DNA from: Sideroxydans lithotrophicus
Lineage (GTDB): Bacteria; Pseudomonadota; Gammaproteobacteria; Burkholderiales; Gallionellaceae
Length of the DNA stretch: 64,000 bases
Direction: 5' to 3'
Assembly: GCA_020723185.1 (NCBI GenBank)
Contig: DYJI01000008.1
Span: 62,001-126,000, forward strand
Part shown: positions 46,378 to 58,385 of the stretch, in pieces
Numbering within the stretch: the first letter of the stretch is position 1
How the letters are laid out: every line of letters begins with the position of its first letter
Translations under genes and position numbers: made by a program
Notes under the pieces: model-generated
Told to the model about the DNA's origin: nothing
Database searches by the model: none
Seen by the model: only the letters and a program-made list of their open reading frames with translations

Positions 46378-46388
46378 GGGGCAGGGGT

Positions 46389-46676
46389 ATGACACGTTCC
46401 GATCTGATTGCCAAGCTGGCAGAGCGTCATCCCCAGTTGTTGGGTAAGGATGCCGAACTGTCGGTCAAGGTGATCCTGGATAGTATGTCCGCCACGCTGT
46501 CGGCTGGTGGACGTATCGAGATACGCGGCTTCGGCAGTTTCGCCTTGAACTATCGTCCGCCTCGTTTGGGTCGCAACCCCAAATCGGGTGACAAGGTCCA
46601 GGTGCCTGCCAAGTACGTGCCTCATTTCAAGGCAGGCAAGGAACTGCGGGAGCGCGTGGATTATCCCCAATCCTGA
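46389..46676 (+). CDS. ihfB: Integration host factor subunit beta
   Basis: [17 protein letters not shown]..., [31 protein letters not shown]. Confidence 0.96.
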   Translation: MTRSDLIAKLAERHPQLLGKDAELSVKVILDSMSATLSAGGRIEIRGFGSFALNYRPPRLGRNPKSGDKVQVPAKYVPHFKAGKELRERVDYPQS

Positions 46677-46695
46677 AGCAGCAAGTGATTGAAAG

Positions 46696-46733
46696 ATTGG
46701 CGGCACATCGCAAGATGCGCCGCCAATTTTTTT
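46696..46733 (+). terminator. Rho-independent terminator after ihfB
   Basis: ATTGGCGGC-a-CATC GCAA GATG-c-GCCGCCAAT followed by TTTTTT. Confidence 0.85.
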
Positions 46734-46825
46734 GCGGGTTAGCGCCCATAGGGCAATATCCCTGCGAGAAACAATTGCGTGTTCGTGCTATCTTTGCACC
46801 CCGATTCGATGATGAAAACCAAAGC

Positions 46826-47122
46826 ATGCGCTATTTGACCTGGTTGCTGCGGATACTGATGTTTGTCGCATTGCTGGGCTTTGCGATGAAGAATAACGAG
46901 ATCGTCGCACTCCGCTACCTGTTCGGTTATGAATGGAACGCGCCGCTGGTCGTCGTTTTGTTCGGTTTTATCGTGCTCGGGGTGGTGTTGGGCATGCTGG
47001 CGATGCTCGATACGGTGGTGCGCTTGCGTAGCGAGCTGGCACATGCGCGTGCGGAAGCGCGTTCCGCCCGATACGGATCGGCTGCCGAGGATCGAACAGA
47101 TACTTCCGAACATTCTTCCTGA
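46826..47122 (+). CDS. lapA: LapA family (DUF1049) membrane protein
   Basis: Two TM helices, position immediately upstream of lapB. Confidence 0.85.
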   Translation: MRYLTWLLRILMFVALLGFAMKNNEIVALRYLFGYEWNAPLVVVLFGFIVLGVVLGMLAMLDTVVRLRSELAHARAEARSARYGSAAEDRTDTSEHSS

Positions 47123-47131
47123 AAATACAAG

Positions 47132-48307
47132 ATGGATTTTGAACCCTGGATGTTGCTGGTCTTCCCGCTGTTCTTTGGCATGGGATGGTTGGCGGCGCGT
47201 GTCGATATCAAGGAGCTGCTGTCAGAATCAAGCTCGCTGCCGCGTTCCTATTTTCAGGGCTTGAACTTCCTGCTCAACGAGCAGCAGGACCAGGCTATCG
47301 AGGCTTTCATCGAAGTCGTCAAGGTCGATCCGCAAACGATCGAACTGCACTTTGCGCTGGGCAGCCTGTTCCGCAGGCGCGGCGAGGTGGACCGTGCGAT
47401 CCGTATGCATCTGAACCTGTATGAGCGCGCCGATCTGGATGAGGAGAAGCGTCAGCATGCACTGTTCGAACTGGCACAGGATTATTTGAAGGCCGGCATA
47501 CTGGATCGGGCCGAGACGGCTTTCCACGGTTTGAACGGCACGGCTTACGAGCAGGCCGCGCTGGAGTTCCTGCTGGAGATCTACCAGAAGGAGAAGGATT
47601 GGCTGAAGGCGATCGATATCAGCCAGCGACTGTCGGCGCTGACCGGCAAGTCTTACGCAAGGCAGGCATCGTTCTTCTATTGCGAGCTGGCCGAGCGCGA
47701 GTGTGCGGAGAAGCAGGTGGAAGCCGCGGTCGTACATCTGGAGCAGGCGCTTGCGGTAGATCCCAAAGGGGTGCGTGCCCGCATCAAGCTGGGTGATATC
47801 GCCCTGGCTGCCGGAGATACGGCCCGCGCTATCGAGACATGGAAGGCGGTCGAGACGCAGGATGCGCAATACCTGCCATTGGTTGCCGAGCGCATATTGC
47901 GTGCCTGCCGACAGGCAGGCAAGGAGTCGGCGGGCGTGGAACTGCTGCGCAACTACATGCAAAGACATCCTTCGCTGGATCTCATGAACGTGTTGTTCGA
48001 GGCGCTGGTTGCAACAGAGGGGCCGGAGTCTGCCTATCAGATGGTGCTCAATGAATTGAAACGCAATCCTACGCTGCTGGGTTTGGACAAACTACTTGAA
48101 GCACAATTGATGAAAATGAGCGGCGAACGCCGCGGTGATGTTGAGCTGGTAAAGTCGCTCATCCATAACCGTACCCGCAACCTCGCGATGTACCGTTGTG
48201 GCCATTGTGGTTTCAAGGCCAAGCAGTTCTACTGGCATTGCCCCGCCTGTCACAGCTGGGAAAGTTATTCGCCGAAACGCAGTGAAGAGAATGGATCGAT
48301 CGCATGA
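47132..48307 (+). CDS. lapB: Lipopolysaccharide assembly protein LapB (TPR + rubredoxin-like)
   Basis: [45 protein letters not shown]-terminal [26 protein letters not shown]. Confidence 0.93.
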   Translation: MDFEPWMLLVFPLFFGMGWLAARVDIKELLSESSSLPRSYFQGLNFLLNEQQDQAIEAFIEVVKVDPQTIELHFALGSLFRRRGEVDRAIRMHLNLYERADLDEEKRQHALFELAQDYLKAGILDRAETAFHGLNGTAYEQAALEFLLEIYQKEKDWLKAIDISQRLSALTGKSYARQASFFYCELAERECAEKQVEAAVVHLEQALAVDPKGVRARIKLGDIALAAGDTARAIETWKAVETQDAQYLPLVAERILRACRQAGKESAGVELLRNYMQRHPSLDLMNVLFEALVATEGPESAYQMVLNELKRNPTLLGLDKLLEAQLMKMSGERRGDVELVKSLIHNRTRNLAMYRCGHCGFKAKQFYWHCPACHSWESYSPKRSEENGSIA

Positions 48308-49020
48308 GTAACACCCCGAAAGAAGACCCAAGGATCATCGTCGCGCTGGATTATCCGCAGGCTGCGTCTGCCTTGGCATTGGCCGAACGGCTGGAACCGA
48401 CCTTGTGCCGACTCAAGGTGGGCAAGGAACTGTTCACGTCGGCCGGACCGCAACTGGTCGAGAAGTTGCAACAACGCGGATTCGAAGTGTTCCTCGATCT
48501 CAAATTCCACGACATCCCCAATACCACCGCACAAGCCTGCAAGGCAGCTGCATCGCTGGGGGTGTGGATGGTGAACGTGCACGCCTTGGGTGGCCGCAAG
48601 ATGATGGAGACGGCGCGCGAAGCACTGGCGAATCATGCACACCGGCCCAAGCTGATCGCGGTGACCATCCTCACCAGCATGGGGCAGGAAGATCTGGACG
48701 GGATAGGTATCGAAGCCAGCCCGGCACAGATGGTTTCCCGTCTGGCACAACTGACACGGGACTGCGGTCTGGATGGTGTCGTGTGTTCGGCGCAGGAAGC
48801 CGCCACGCTGCGCCAGTTAGGCGGCAAGGGTTTCTGTCTGGTCACGCCGGGTATCCGTCCGGCCAATGCGGCAGCCGACGATCAGTCGCGCATCATGACG
48901 CCTCGTGCCGCACTGCTGGCGGGTGCCAGCTATCTGGTCATCGGTCGCCCTATCACGCAAGCGCCCGATCCGTTGCAGGCGTTGCAAGACATTCTGAATG
49001 AGACGGGAGATGTGGCATGA
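48304..49020 (+). CDS. pyrF: Orotidine 5'-phosphate decarboxylase
   Basis: [43 protein letters not shown]. Confidence 0.95.
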   Translation: MSNTPKEDPRIIVALDYPQAASALALAERLEPTLCRLKVGKELFTSAGPQLVEKLQQRGFEVFLDLKFHDIPNTTAQACKAAASLGVWMVNVHALGGRKMMETAREALANHAHRPKLIAVTILTSMGQEDLDGIGIEASPAQMVSRLAQLTRDCGLDGVVCSAQEAATLRQLGGKGFCLVTPGIRPANAAADDQSRIMTPRAALLAGASYLVIGRPITQAPDPLQALQDILNETGDVA

Positions 49021-49961
49021 AGCTGCCATCGTTCGATAAAGCACGGGTGTTGGTGGTCGGTGACGTGATGCTGGATCGCTACTGGTTCGGTGATGTCAGT
49101 CGCATCTCGCCGGAGGCACCGGTGCCGGTGCTGAAAGTGAGCAAGGTCGAGGAGCGCCCTGGCGGTGCGGCCAACGTGGCCCGCAACATCGCGGAACTGG
49201 GTGCACATTGCACGCTGTTGTCGGTGGTCGGTGCGGATGAGGCAGGTGATTGTCTGCAACGGCTGCTGACTGTGCAAGGCAGAGTTGATGCCTTGTTGCA
49301 TCGCGATGAGAGTTTTTCCACCATCGTCAAACTGCGTGCCGTCGCGCGCCAGCAGCAATTGCTGCGGATCGATTTCGAGACGCCGCCGAGTCATGAGGTG
49401 TTGCAGGCAAAACTGGCCGATTTCCGCAGCAAGTTGCCCGACTGCGATGTGGTGCTGTTGTCCGATTACGGCAAGGGCGGTTTGACCCATATCGCCGAGA
49501 TGATCCGGCTGGCACGGGCGGCGGGGAAGCCGGTGCTGGTCGATCCAAAAGGCGATGAATACGAACGTTATCGCGGTGCAACGCTGCTCACGCCCAACCG
49601 TAGCGAGTTCCGCGAAGTGGCCGGCAACTGGAAGAGCGAAGCGGAGTTGACCGAAAAAGCGCAGAAACTGCGAGGTGGGTTGGGTTTGGATGCGTTGTTG
49701 GTGACGCGTAGCGAGGAAGGGATGTCGCTGTTCCGCGAACAGGGCGTGTTGCACGAGCCCACGCAGGCGCGCGAGGTCTTCGATGTGAGCGGTGCGGGAG
49801 ATACGGTCATCGCCACATTGGCCGTGATGCTGGCGAGCGGTGCAGATATGGTGGAAGCAGTGCGGATAGCCAATCGTGCGGCCGGTCTGGTGGTGGCCAA
49901 GCTGGGTACGGCTGTGGTTTCGCGCGAAGAGATTCTGCAGGATATGAAGAAGCAGGGCTGA
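49017..49961 (+). CDS. rfaE1: D-glycero-beta-D-manno-heptose-7-phosphate kinase
   Basis: [45 protein letters not shown]; pfkB family, next to hldD. Confidence 0.92.
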   Translation: MKLPSFDKARVLVVGDVMLDRYWFGDVSRISPEAPVPVLKVSKVEERPGGAANVARNIAELGAHCTLLSVVGADEAGDCLQRLLTVQGRVDALLHRDESFSTIVKLRAVARQQQLLRIDFETPPSHEVLQAKLADFRSKLPDCDVVLLSDYGKGGLTHIAEMIRLARAAGKPVLVDPKGDEYERYRGATLLTPNRSEFREVAGNWKSEAELTEKAQKLRGGLGLDALLVTRSEEGMSLFREQGVLHEPTQAREVFDVSGAGDTVIATLAVMLASGADMVEAVRIANRAAGLVVAKLGTAVVSREEILQDMKKQG

Positions 49962-50072
49962 GTGCTGTTTGACTCAATAAAGCCTTGCAGTAAGTATGGT
50001 TAATGTAATACCCTTCCGTGCACAGCGAAGGGAAGGAGGGGGTGGTCCATCCTTCTATTTCAAGGAGATAGC

Positions 50073-51071
50073 ATGTACTACGTGGTAACCGGAGCAGCAG
50101 GTTTCATTGGTTCCAACCTGGTCAAGGCGCTGAATCAACGCGGCGTGACCGACATCATCGCAGTCGACAATCTCAAGAAGGCCGACAAATTCCTGAATCT
50201 CACGGATTGCGAGATCGCCGACTTCCTTGATAAGGAGGACTTCATCGAGCGTGTGGTGGGCGGAGATCTTGATGGCGAGATCGCTGCCATATTGCATGAA
50301 GGCGCTTGCTCCGACACCATGGAGACGGATGGCCGTTACATGATGGAGAACAACTATCGCTATTCTCTGGAGTTGCTGAATCACTGCCAGAGCGAAGAAG
50401 TGCCATTCCTGTATGCATCGTCCGCATCGGTATACGGCGGCGGCGGTGTGTTCAAGGAAAGCAGAGAATATGAATCGCCGCTGAACGTCTATGCCTACTC
50501 TAAATTCCTCTTTGATCAGGTGGTGCGTCGTCGCTGGGCAGAACGCACATCGCAGATCGTCGGTTTCCGCTATTTCAATGTGTATGGCCAGCGCGAGCAG
50601 CACAAGGGGCGCATGGCTTCAGTGGCCTTCCACTTCTTCAACCAGTATCGCGCCGAAGGCCATGTGAAACTATTCGAGGGCTGCGATGGTTATGCCAACG
50701 GCGGCCAGTTGCGCGATTTTGTGTCGGTCGAAGACGTGGTCAAGGTCAATATGCATTTTCTGGATCATCCGCAGAAATCGGGCATCTTCAATCTCGGGAC
50801 GGGGACGGCGCAGAGCTTTAACGATGTGGCTGTCGCGACGATCAATACCTTGCGCGCTGCAAACGGAGAGCCGGTATTGACACTGGAGCAGTTGCTGCAG
50901 CAGCAGATCATTCGCTATATCCCGTTCCCGGACGCACTGCGCGGCAAGTATCAGAGCTACACCCAGGCCGACATTTCGGCTTTGCGTGAAGCCGGCTATG
51001 TGGCCTCGTTCCTGACCGTGGAGCAGGGTACAGCGAATTACGTGAATTACATGCTGGAGAAGTCGAAGTAA
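50073..51071 (+). CDS. hldD: ADP-L-glycero-D-manno-heptose-6-epimerase
   Basis: [61 protein letters not shown]. Confidence 0.95.
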   Translation: MYYVVTGAAGFIGSNLVKALNQRGVTDIIAVDNLKKADKFLNLTDCEIADFLDKEDFIERVVGGDLDGEIAAILHEGACSDTMETDGRYMMENNYRYSLELLNHCQSEEVPFLYASSASVYGGGGVFKESREYESPLNVYAYSKFLFDQVVRRRWAERTSQIVGFRYFNVYGQREQHKGRMASVAFHFFNQYRAEGHVKLFEGCDGYANGGQLRDFVSVEDVVKVNMHFLDHPQKSGIFNLGTGTAQSFNDVAVATINTLRAANGEPVLTLEQLLQQQIIRYIPFPDALRGKYQSYTQADISALREAGYVASFLTVEQGTANYVNYMLEKSK

Positions 51072-51129
51072 AGCGGGGGGAGGGTATGCAACCCGCGACT
51101 TAGGTCGCCAACTTCGAAAGGAGAAAGTG

Positions 51130-51393
51130 ATGAAGAAACTGTTGCTAACCCTGGCAGTACTTTTGTTTTCCGGTTCACTCTATGCAGCCGTCGATCTGAA
51201 CTCGGCCAGTGTGGAGGAGTTGCAAGCTGTAAAAGGGATAGGCGCCTCGAAGGCTGAGGCGATCATCCAGCATCGCAAGCAGCATGGGCCTTTCAAGAGT
51301 GTGGATGAGCTTGATCAGGTCAAAGGATTCGGCAAGAAATCGGTAGAGCGCTTGCGCAGCGAACTGACCGTGGGCAAGCCGGACAAAAAGTAA
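51130..51393 (+). CDS. ComEA-like helix-hairpin-helix DNA-binding protein
   Basis: Signal peptide, VDLNSASVEELQAVKGIGASKAEAIIQHRKQHGPFKSVDELDQVKGFGKKSVERLR. Confidence 0.9.
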   Translation: MKKLLLTLAVLLFSGSLYAAVDLNSASVEELQAVKGIGASKAEAIIQHRKQHGPFKSVDELDQVKGFGKKSVERLRSELTVGKPDKK

Positions 51394-51413
51394 CTTTTGC
51401 AGTACCTCACGCG

Positions 51414-51446
51414 ATCCGCCCGGTTCATAGCCGGGCGGATTTTTTA
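51414..51446 (+). terminator. Rho-independent terminator
   Basis: ATCCGCCCGG-TTCATAG-CCGGGCGGAT-TTTTT. Confidence 0.9.
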
Positions 51447-51543
51447 TGCGAAATTGGAATAACAAAATAGGCAAATGTGATTATCTGGAATGTCGGGCTC
51501 TGCCTATAATGCGACCATCGATTCGATTACAGGGGAGTATGTG

Positions 51544-52518
51544 ATGGCCAAGCTGTTTGCAGACAATTTGCTTTCTGTCGGCGGTACGCCGCTGATCAAA
51601 CTGAACAGGATCGCCGATGGCGCCTCGGCCACCATCCTTGCCAAAATCAAGGGGCGCAATCCAGCTTACTCGGTGAAAGACCGTATCGGTGTGGCAATGA
51701 TCGATGATGCGACGCGCAAGGGGCTGCTCGGCCCGGGCAAAGAGCTTGTCGAGCCGACCAGCGGCAATACTGGCATCGCGCTGGCTTTTGTGGCTGCAGC
51801 GCGCGGCATCCCGCTGACATTGACCATGCCGGAAACGATGAGCGTCGAGCGGCGCAAGTTGCTGGTCGCCTATGGCGCCAAGCTGGTGCTGACCGAAGGG
51901 GCAAAAGGCATGGGTGGTGCGATCGCCAAGGCGAAGGAGATCGCAGAGTCCGATTCGAAGTACGTTCTGTTGCAACAGTTCGAGAATCCAGCCAATCCGG
52001 CCATCCATGAAGCGACCACGGGGCCGGAAATATGGAACGATACCGATGGCAAGGTCGACATCTTCGTGGCTGGCGTGGGTACCGGCGGCACGATCACCGG
52101 CGTGTCGCGCTATATCAAGAACATTCAGGGTAAGCCGATCGCATCCGTGGCGGTCGAGCCGGCTGCCAGTCCGATCCTGACGCAAAAACGTGCGGGGCAG
52201 GAACTCAAGCCGGCACCGCATAAGATCCAAGGGATCGGTGCCGGCTTCGTGCCGGGTACGCTCGATCTGTCGCTAGTGGACGAGGTCGAGCTGGTGACGA
52301 ACGAGGAGGCCGTGTTGTACGCACGTCGCCTGGCGCAGGAGGAGGGCATCCTTTCCGGCATCTCCAGTGGCGCGGCGGTGGCGGCGGCGGTGCGACAGGC
52401 GCGGAATCCGGAGAATGCTGGCAAGACTATCGTCGTCATCCTGCCGGACTCGGGTGAGCGCTACCTCAGTTCCATCCTGTTCGAAGGGATGTTCGACGCA
52501 TCAGGCATCGCCGTTTGA
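51544..52518 (+). CDS. cysK: Cysteine synthase A-like
   Basis: [63 protein letters not shown]. Confidence 0.88.
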   Translation: MAKLFADNLLSVGGTPLIKLNRIADGASATILAKIKGRNPAYSVKDRIGVAMIDDATRKGLLGPGKELVEPTSGNTGIALAFVAAARGIPLTLTMPETMSVERRKLLVAYGAKLVLTEGAKGMGGAIAKAKEIAESDSKYVLLQQFENPANPAIHEATTGPEIWNDTDGKVDIFVAGVGTGGTITGVSRYIKNIQGKPIASVAVEPAASPILTQKRAGQELKPAPHKIQGIGAGFVPGTLDLSLVDEVELVTNEEAVLYARRLAQEEGILSGISSGAAVAAAVRQARNPENAGKTIVVILPDSGERYLSSILFEGMFDASGIAV

Positions 52519-52583
52519 TGCGGCAGTGCAAAGGATAGCGCCTGCATTTATCATGCAGCCGTTATCCATTGACGGAACGAGCC

Positions 52584-53471
52584 ATGTTCAAGACCTTGGA
52601 AGATTATGTTGGCAATACGCCGCTGGTCAGACTCAAACGTATTCCCGGAGATACGACCAACGTCATTCTTGCCAAGCTGGAAGGGAATAATCCCGCCGGT
52701 TCGGTGAAAGACCGGCCGGCACTCTCGATGATCCGTCATGCCGAGGCACGCGGCCAGATCAAACCCGGGGATACTCTGATCGAAGCGACCAGCGGCAATA
52801 CTGGTATCGCTTTGGCGATGGCGGCCGCCATGCGCGGATACAGGATGATTCTGGTGATGCCTGAGAACCAGAGTGTGGAGCGTCGCCAGACAATGCGCGC
52901 GTTCGGCGCAGAACTGGTGCTGACACCAAGGGCAGGCAGCATGGAGTTGGCGCGGGATACGGCGGAAAGATTGCGCGACGAAGGTCGCGGCATCATCCTC
53001 GATCAATTCGGGAATCCTGATAATCCCTTGGCGCACTATGAAGGTACGGGGCCGGAGATATGGCGCGATACCCAAGGCAAGATCACTCACTTCGTCAGTA
53101 GCATGGGTACTACGGGTACCATCATGGGCAACGCGCGATTCTTCAAGGGGATGAATCCCGCGATCCAAATCATCGGCGCTCAGCCGGAAGAAGGGGCGCA
53201 GATACCGGGTATCCGCAAGTGGCCGGAAGCTTATATGCCCAAGATATATGATCCCTCCAACATCGATCGTATCGAATATGTGGGGCAGCAGGATGCGGAG
53301 GAGATGACGCGCCGTCTGGCCAGGGAGGAGGGGATATTCTGCGGGATATCTTCAGGTGGGGCGCTGAGCATCGCGATGCGTCTCTCCCGGCTGGTGCAGA
53401 ACGCCACCATCGTTTTCATCGTTTGTGATCGCGGCGACCGGTACCTGTCCACCGGTGTGTTCCCTGCCTGA
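52584..53471 (+). CDS. cysM: Cysteine synthase B
   Basis: YVGNTPLVRLKRIPGDTTNVILAKLEGNNPAGSVKDRPALSMI, STGVFPA C-terminus. Confidence 0.93.
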   Translation: MFKTLEDYVGNTPLVRLKRIPGDTTNVILAKLEGNNPAGSVKDRPALSMIRHAEARGQIKPGDTLIEATSGNTGIALAMAAAMRGYRMILVMPENQSVERRQTMRAFGAELVLTPRAGSMELARDTAERLRDEGRGIILDQFGNPDNPLAHYEGTGPEIWRDTQGKITHFVSSMGTTGTIMGNARFFKGMNPAIQIIGAQPEEGAQIPGIRKWPEAYMPKIYDPSNIDRIEYVGQQDAEEMTRRLAREEGIFCGISSGGALSIAMRLSRLVQNATIVFIVCDRGDRYLSTGVFPA

Positions 53472-53474
53472 GGC

Positions 53475-54758
53475 TCAGTCGCCGAGCGCAATCTTGTGTT
53501 TTGAAAGTGGCGGGCTTTGTGCGAAATAGCGTTTGATGCCGCCGAGTATCGCACCCGCCATTTTTTTCTGGTAGGACAGGTCATTCAACTTGCGTTCTTC
53601 GGCGGGATTGCTGATGAATGCTGTCTCTACCAGTATGGATGGCACATCGGGTGACTTAAGTACGGCGAATCCGGCCTGTTCCACGCGGCCGCGGTGCAGT
53701 TTATTGATCCCGCCCAATTCATTCAGTACGTGCTTGGCCAGTTTCATGCTGTCATTGATGGTCGCAGTTTGTGACAGGTCGAGCAGGGTGCGGGCGAGGT
53801 AAGGGTCTTTTACGGCGAGGTTCACGCCACCGATCAGGTCGGCTTCGTTCTCTTTCTTGGCTAACCAGCGTGCACTTGCACTGGTGGCACCGCCTTCGGA
53901 CAACGCAAACACCGACGAGCCACGCGCATGTGGCTTGATGAAGGCATCCGCATGAATGGAGACGAAAAGATCGGCGTGTGCGCGGCGTGCCTTTTCAACA
54001 CGTCCACTCAATGGAATGAAGTAGTCTCCGTCCCGGATGAGTACTGCCCGCATGCCGGGTGTCGTATCTATCTGCATCTTGAGTTGGCGCGCAATGGCCA
54101 GTGTCACATCTTTCTCGCGCGTACCTCTGCGGCCCAGTGCTCCGGGATCCTCTCCTCCATGCCCGGCATCCAGGGCGATGACAAGCACGCGGTTGCGCAA
54201 TTCCGGATAAGGTTCTATCGCAGAAGTGTCTGGCGGCTGTGTCGCCGGAGTCGGATCACTGGTGCTACCGGCTTCGATATTCATGTCGCTTGCGACCGGC
54301 TCGCTTGCGGCAAGTTGCTGTGTCACGAATGCCATCAATGGGTCGGCAGGAAAGGCGGGGTAGATATCCAGAACCAGCCGATGTCCATATTCTCCGACTG
54401 GCTTCAGGCTGAACAACTGGGGTTTGACCTGTGATTTCAGATCCAGGACCAGGCGGACGACGCCGGGTTTGAATTGCCCTATGCGCAAGCCGCTGATATA
54501 GGGGTCATCTTTGTTGACTTTGTTGGGCAGCTCAGACAGTGCTGCCCCGAGTTCCGTCTCTTCCAGATCCACGACCAATCTGTCCGGATTGGAGAGTGTG
54601 AATTGGTTGTAGCGGATGGCGGCTTTCGATTCCAGTGTCAGGCGCGTGTAATCCTGAGCTGGCCAAAGGCGTGCTGATGTGACGGGGATCTCTGCATGGG
54701 CGGAACCCGCACATAGCATCAGCAGCAGAAATACCGTCTTTAGAGTGCGTTCAAACAT
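53475..54758 (-). CDS. amiC: N-acetylmuramoyl-L-alanine amidase with AMIN domain
   Basis: ALDAGHGGEDPGALGRRGTREKDVTLAIARQL, SIHADAF, VLKSPDVPSILVETAFISN. Confidence 0.92.
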   Translation of the reverse strand: MFERTLKTVFLLLMLCAGSAHAEIPVTSARLWPAQDYTRLTLESKAAIRYNQFTLSNPDRLVVDLEETELGAALSELPNKVNKDDPYISGLRIGQFKPGVVRLVLDLKSQVKPQLFSLKPVGEYGHRLVLDIYPAFPADPLMAFVTQQLAASEPVASDMNIEAGSTSDPTPATQPPDTSAIEPYPELRNRVLVIALDAGHGGEDPGALGRRGTREKDVTLAIARQLKMQIDTTPGMRAVLIRDGDYFIPLSGRVEKARRAHADLFVSIHADAFIKPHARGSSVFALSEGGATSASARWLAKKENEADLIGGVNLAVKDPYLARTLLDLSQTATINDSMKLAKHVLNELGGINKLHRGRVEQAGFAVLKSPDVPSILVETAFISNPAEERKLNDLSYQKKMAGAILGGIKRYFAQSPPLSKHKIALGD

Positions 54759-55204
54759 TTTTCCCCGGATTCAGTATAGGCGTGCAGGAAGATCTCGCGG
54801 CCATCCTGAAGTATCTCAAAGGTGAGGCTGAGGTCGGCATCCGGCAGTAGTCCGGCGGCTCGTTCCGGCCACTCAACAAGGCAAATGTTATGAGCGTCGA
54901 ACTCGTCACGGAATCCGGCTTCTTCCCATTCATCAGCATCTCGAAAACGGTAGAGGTCGAAATGGCGCAAGTGTAACCCTCGCACTTCGTAGCTTTCAAC
55001 CAGGGTGTAGGTCGGGCTTTTCACTCGTCCGGTATATCCAAGCGCTAGCAGCAATGCTCGCACCAGCGTGGTCTTGCCGGCACCAAGGTCTCCGCGCAGA
55101 TAGATCACAAGTCCAGGATGGATCGCATGCGCCAATCGCATTGCAAAGGCAACTGTGGCCTCCTCATTCGGTAGTGCTATTGGGCTATGATTCGAGCCAT
55201 GCAA
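54740..55204 (-). CDS. tsaE: tRNA threonylcarbamoyladenosine biosynthesis ATPase TsaE
   Basis: YLRGDLGAGKTTLVRALLLALGYTGRVKSPTYTLVESYEV, HFDLYRFRDADEWEEAGF. Start (TTG 55204) uncertain; would overlap the queG start. Confidence 0.88.
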   Translation of the reverse strand: MHGSNHSPIALPNEEATVAFAMRLAHAIHPGLVIYLRGDLGAGKTTLVRALLLALGYTGRVKSPTYTLVESYEVRGLHLRHFDLYRFRDADEWEEAGFRDEFDAHNICLVEWPERAAGLLPDADLSLTFEILQDGREIFLHAYTESGEKCLNAL

Positions 55205-56275
55205 AATTGTGATCCCCTGTTGGAAATGGATGGGCTCGCCCTGCGCATCAAGGCATGGGGCAGCGAACTTGGCTTCCAGTCTGTTGGTATTACGGATACC
55301 AGTCTGGGCGAGGCGGAAGGTCATTTGCTCCAGTGGTTGGCGTCCGGCCATCACGGTGCTATGGATTATATGGCAAAACATGGGGTTAAACGGGCGCGCC
55401 CGCGAGAGTTGCTGCCGGGCACATTGCGTGTGATCTCTGTGCGTATGAATTATTTTCCGGAGTTCAGTCATGCTGCCGAAGCAGTGTTGCGAGACCCATC
55501 ACGCGCCTATGTTTCCCGCTACGCGCTTGGACGTGATTATCACAAGGTGATGCGAAGCAGATTGGAAAAGCTGGTACAGAGGATAAAGGAGGTGGCCGGC
55601 TGCCAGTGTCGTGTGTTTTCGGATAGTGCGCCAGTGCTGGAAGTGGCGCTGGCGCATAAGGCACAGCTGGGGTGGCGGGGGAAACACACGTTGTTGCTCA
55701 CGCGCGAGCAAGGCTCTTGGTTCTTCCTGGGGGAGATATTCATCGACCTTCCGCTGCCGGTGGATGAGGTGCAGCAAAGTCATTGTGGGACCTGTGTCGC
55801 CTGTATGGATGTGTGTCCAACGAGGGCTATCACGGCACCATATATAGTAGATGCGCGGCGCTGCATCTCCTATCTGACTATCGAGTACAAGGGCAGCATC
55901 CCTTACGAGTTAAGGCGGCTCATAGGGAATCGCATCTATGGTTGTGACGATTGTCAACTGTTCTGCCCCTGGAACAGGTTTGCGGTGAAAAGCACAGAGC
56001 CTGACTTCTCGGTACGGAACAAGCTCGATGACATTTCGCTCATCGAGTTGTTCTCTTGGGGCGAAGAAGAATTTCGTACGCGTATGGCGGGCAGTCCGAT
56101 CTATCGGATTGGATATGAGCAGTGGTTGAGGAATATCGCAGTGGCGTTAGGTAATGCACCAGCAACTGCCGAGATCATCCAGGCCTTGCAGGCAAAGTCA
56201 CAACATGTATCTCCCCTTGTCAGGGAGCATGCAGAGTGGGCTCTGCAACAGAAGAGTGAACATAAACAGGATTAA
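55199..56275 (+). CDS. queG: Epoxyqueuosine reductase QueG
   Basis: SELGFQSVGITDT, two 4Fe-4S motifs CGTCVACMDVCPTRAI and CDDCQLFCPWNRFA. Confidence 0.94.
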   Translation: MQNCDPLLEMDGLALRIKAWGSELGFQSVGITDTSLGEAEGHLLQWLASGHHGAMDYMAKHGVKRARPRELLPGTLRVISVRMNYFPEFSHAAEAVLRDPSRAYVSRYALGRDYHKVMRSRLEKLVQRIKEVAGCQCRVFSDSAPVLEVALAHKAQLGWRGKHTLLLTREQGSWFFLGEIFIDLPLPVDEVQQSHCGTCVACMDVCPTRAITAPYIVDARRCISYLTIEYKGSIPYELRRLIGNRIYGCDDCQLFCPWNRFAVKSTEPDFSVRNKLDDISLIELFSWGEEEFRTRMAGSPIYRIGYEQWLRNIAVALGNAPATAEIIQALQAKSQHVSPLVREHAEWALQQKSEHKQD

Positions 56276-56324
56276 GTTCTTGACCTGATGTGACTGCATC
56301 TATAGAATGCCGTCCCTCAACTGA

Positions 56325-57941
<1,617 letters not shown>

Positions 57942-58136
57942 ATCGACAGATTACCTTGCGTTGGCCTGTTGTAAAACGGGGGGATTTGGACGCGTAGCCG
58001 ATCCCGCCTGTTGCTGACGGGTTTGTTGTGTCAGATGCGTACTCACCGCTTGCTTGGCTAGCAGGCGCAAAAGGGAGATATGTGCAGGTGTCAAACTCAT
58101 GGGCTAATCTTAGGGAAGATCGGCGAAGGTTTGGGC

Positions 58137-58167
58137 GAGCAAAGTTCACAAAAACTGAACTTTGCTC
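58137..58167. repeat. 11-bp perfect palindrome, possible operator
   Basis: GAGCAAAGTTC-ACAAAAACT-GAACTTTGCTC; not followed by a T-tract on either strand. Confidence 0.6.
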
Positions 58168-58344
58168 CGCTATTTTGCTGTGCGTTGAGAGCTTGCCGAA
58201 GCTTGAAACTATGGACAACTGAAAGCCATGAACAAGATGACATGCAACATCAATGACTTGCATGAAACGTGTTCAGTTAGAGCTATTCATGCGCTCCAAA
58301 GCCGGCGTCTATTGGGATTCGGCCAATCCTGATGCACTTAATCC

Positions 58345-58385
58345 TGAAAAGTACCATTACCAATAATTATAGTTATAGGTAATGG
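58345..58385 (-). terminator. Terminator-like hairpin at the 3' boundary of the candidate ncRNA
   Basis: Minus strand CCATTACC-t-ATAA-ctataa-TTAT-t-GGTAATGG followed by TACTTTTC. Confidence 0.5.

Noticed and set aside
44704-46395. 563-aa minus-strand ORF
   Set aside because: Antisense to rpsA; His/Gln/Asp-rich shadow ORF.
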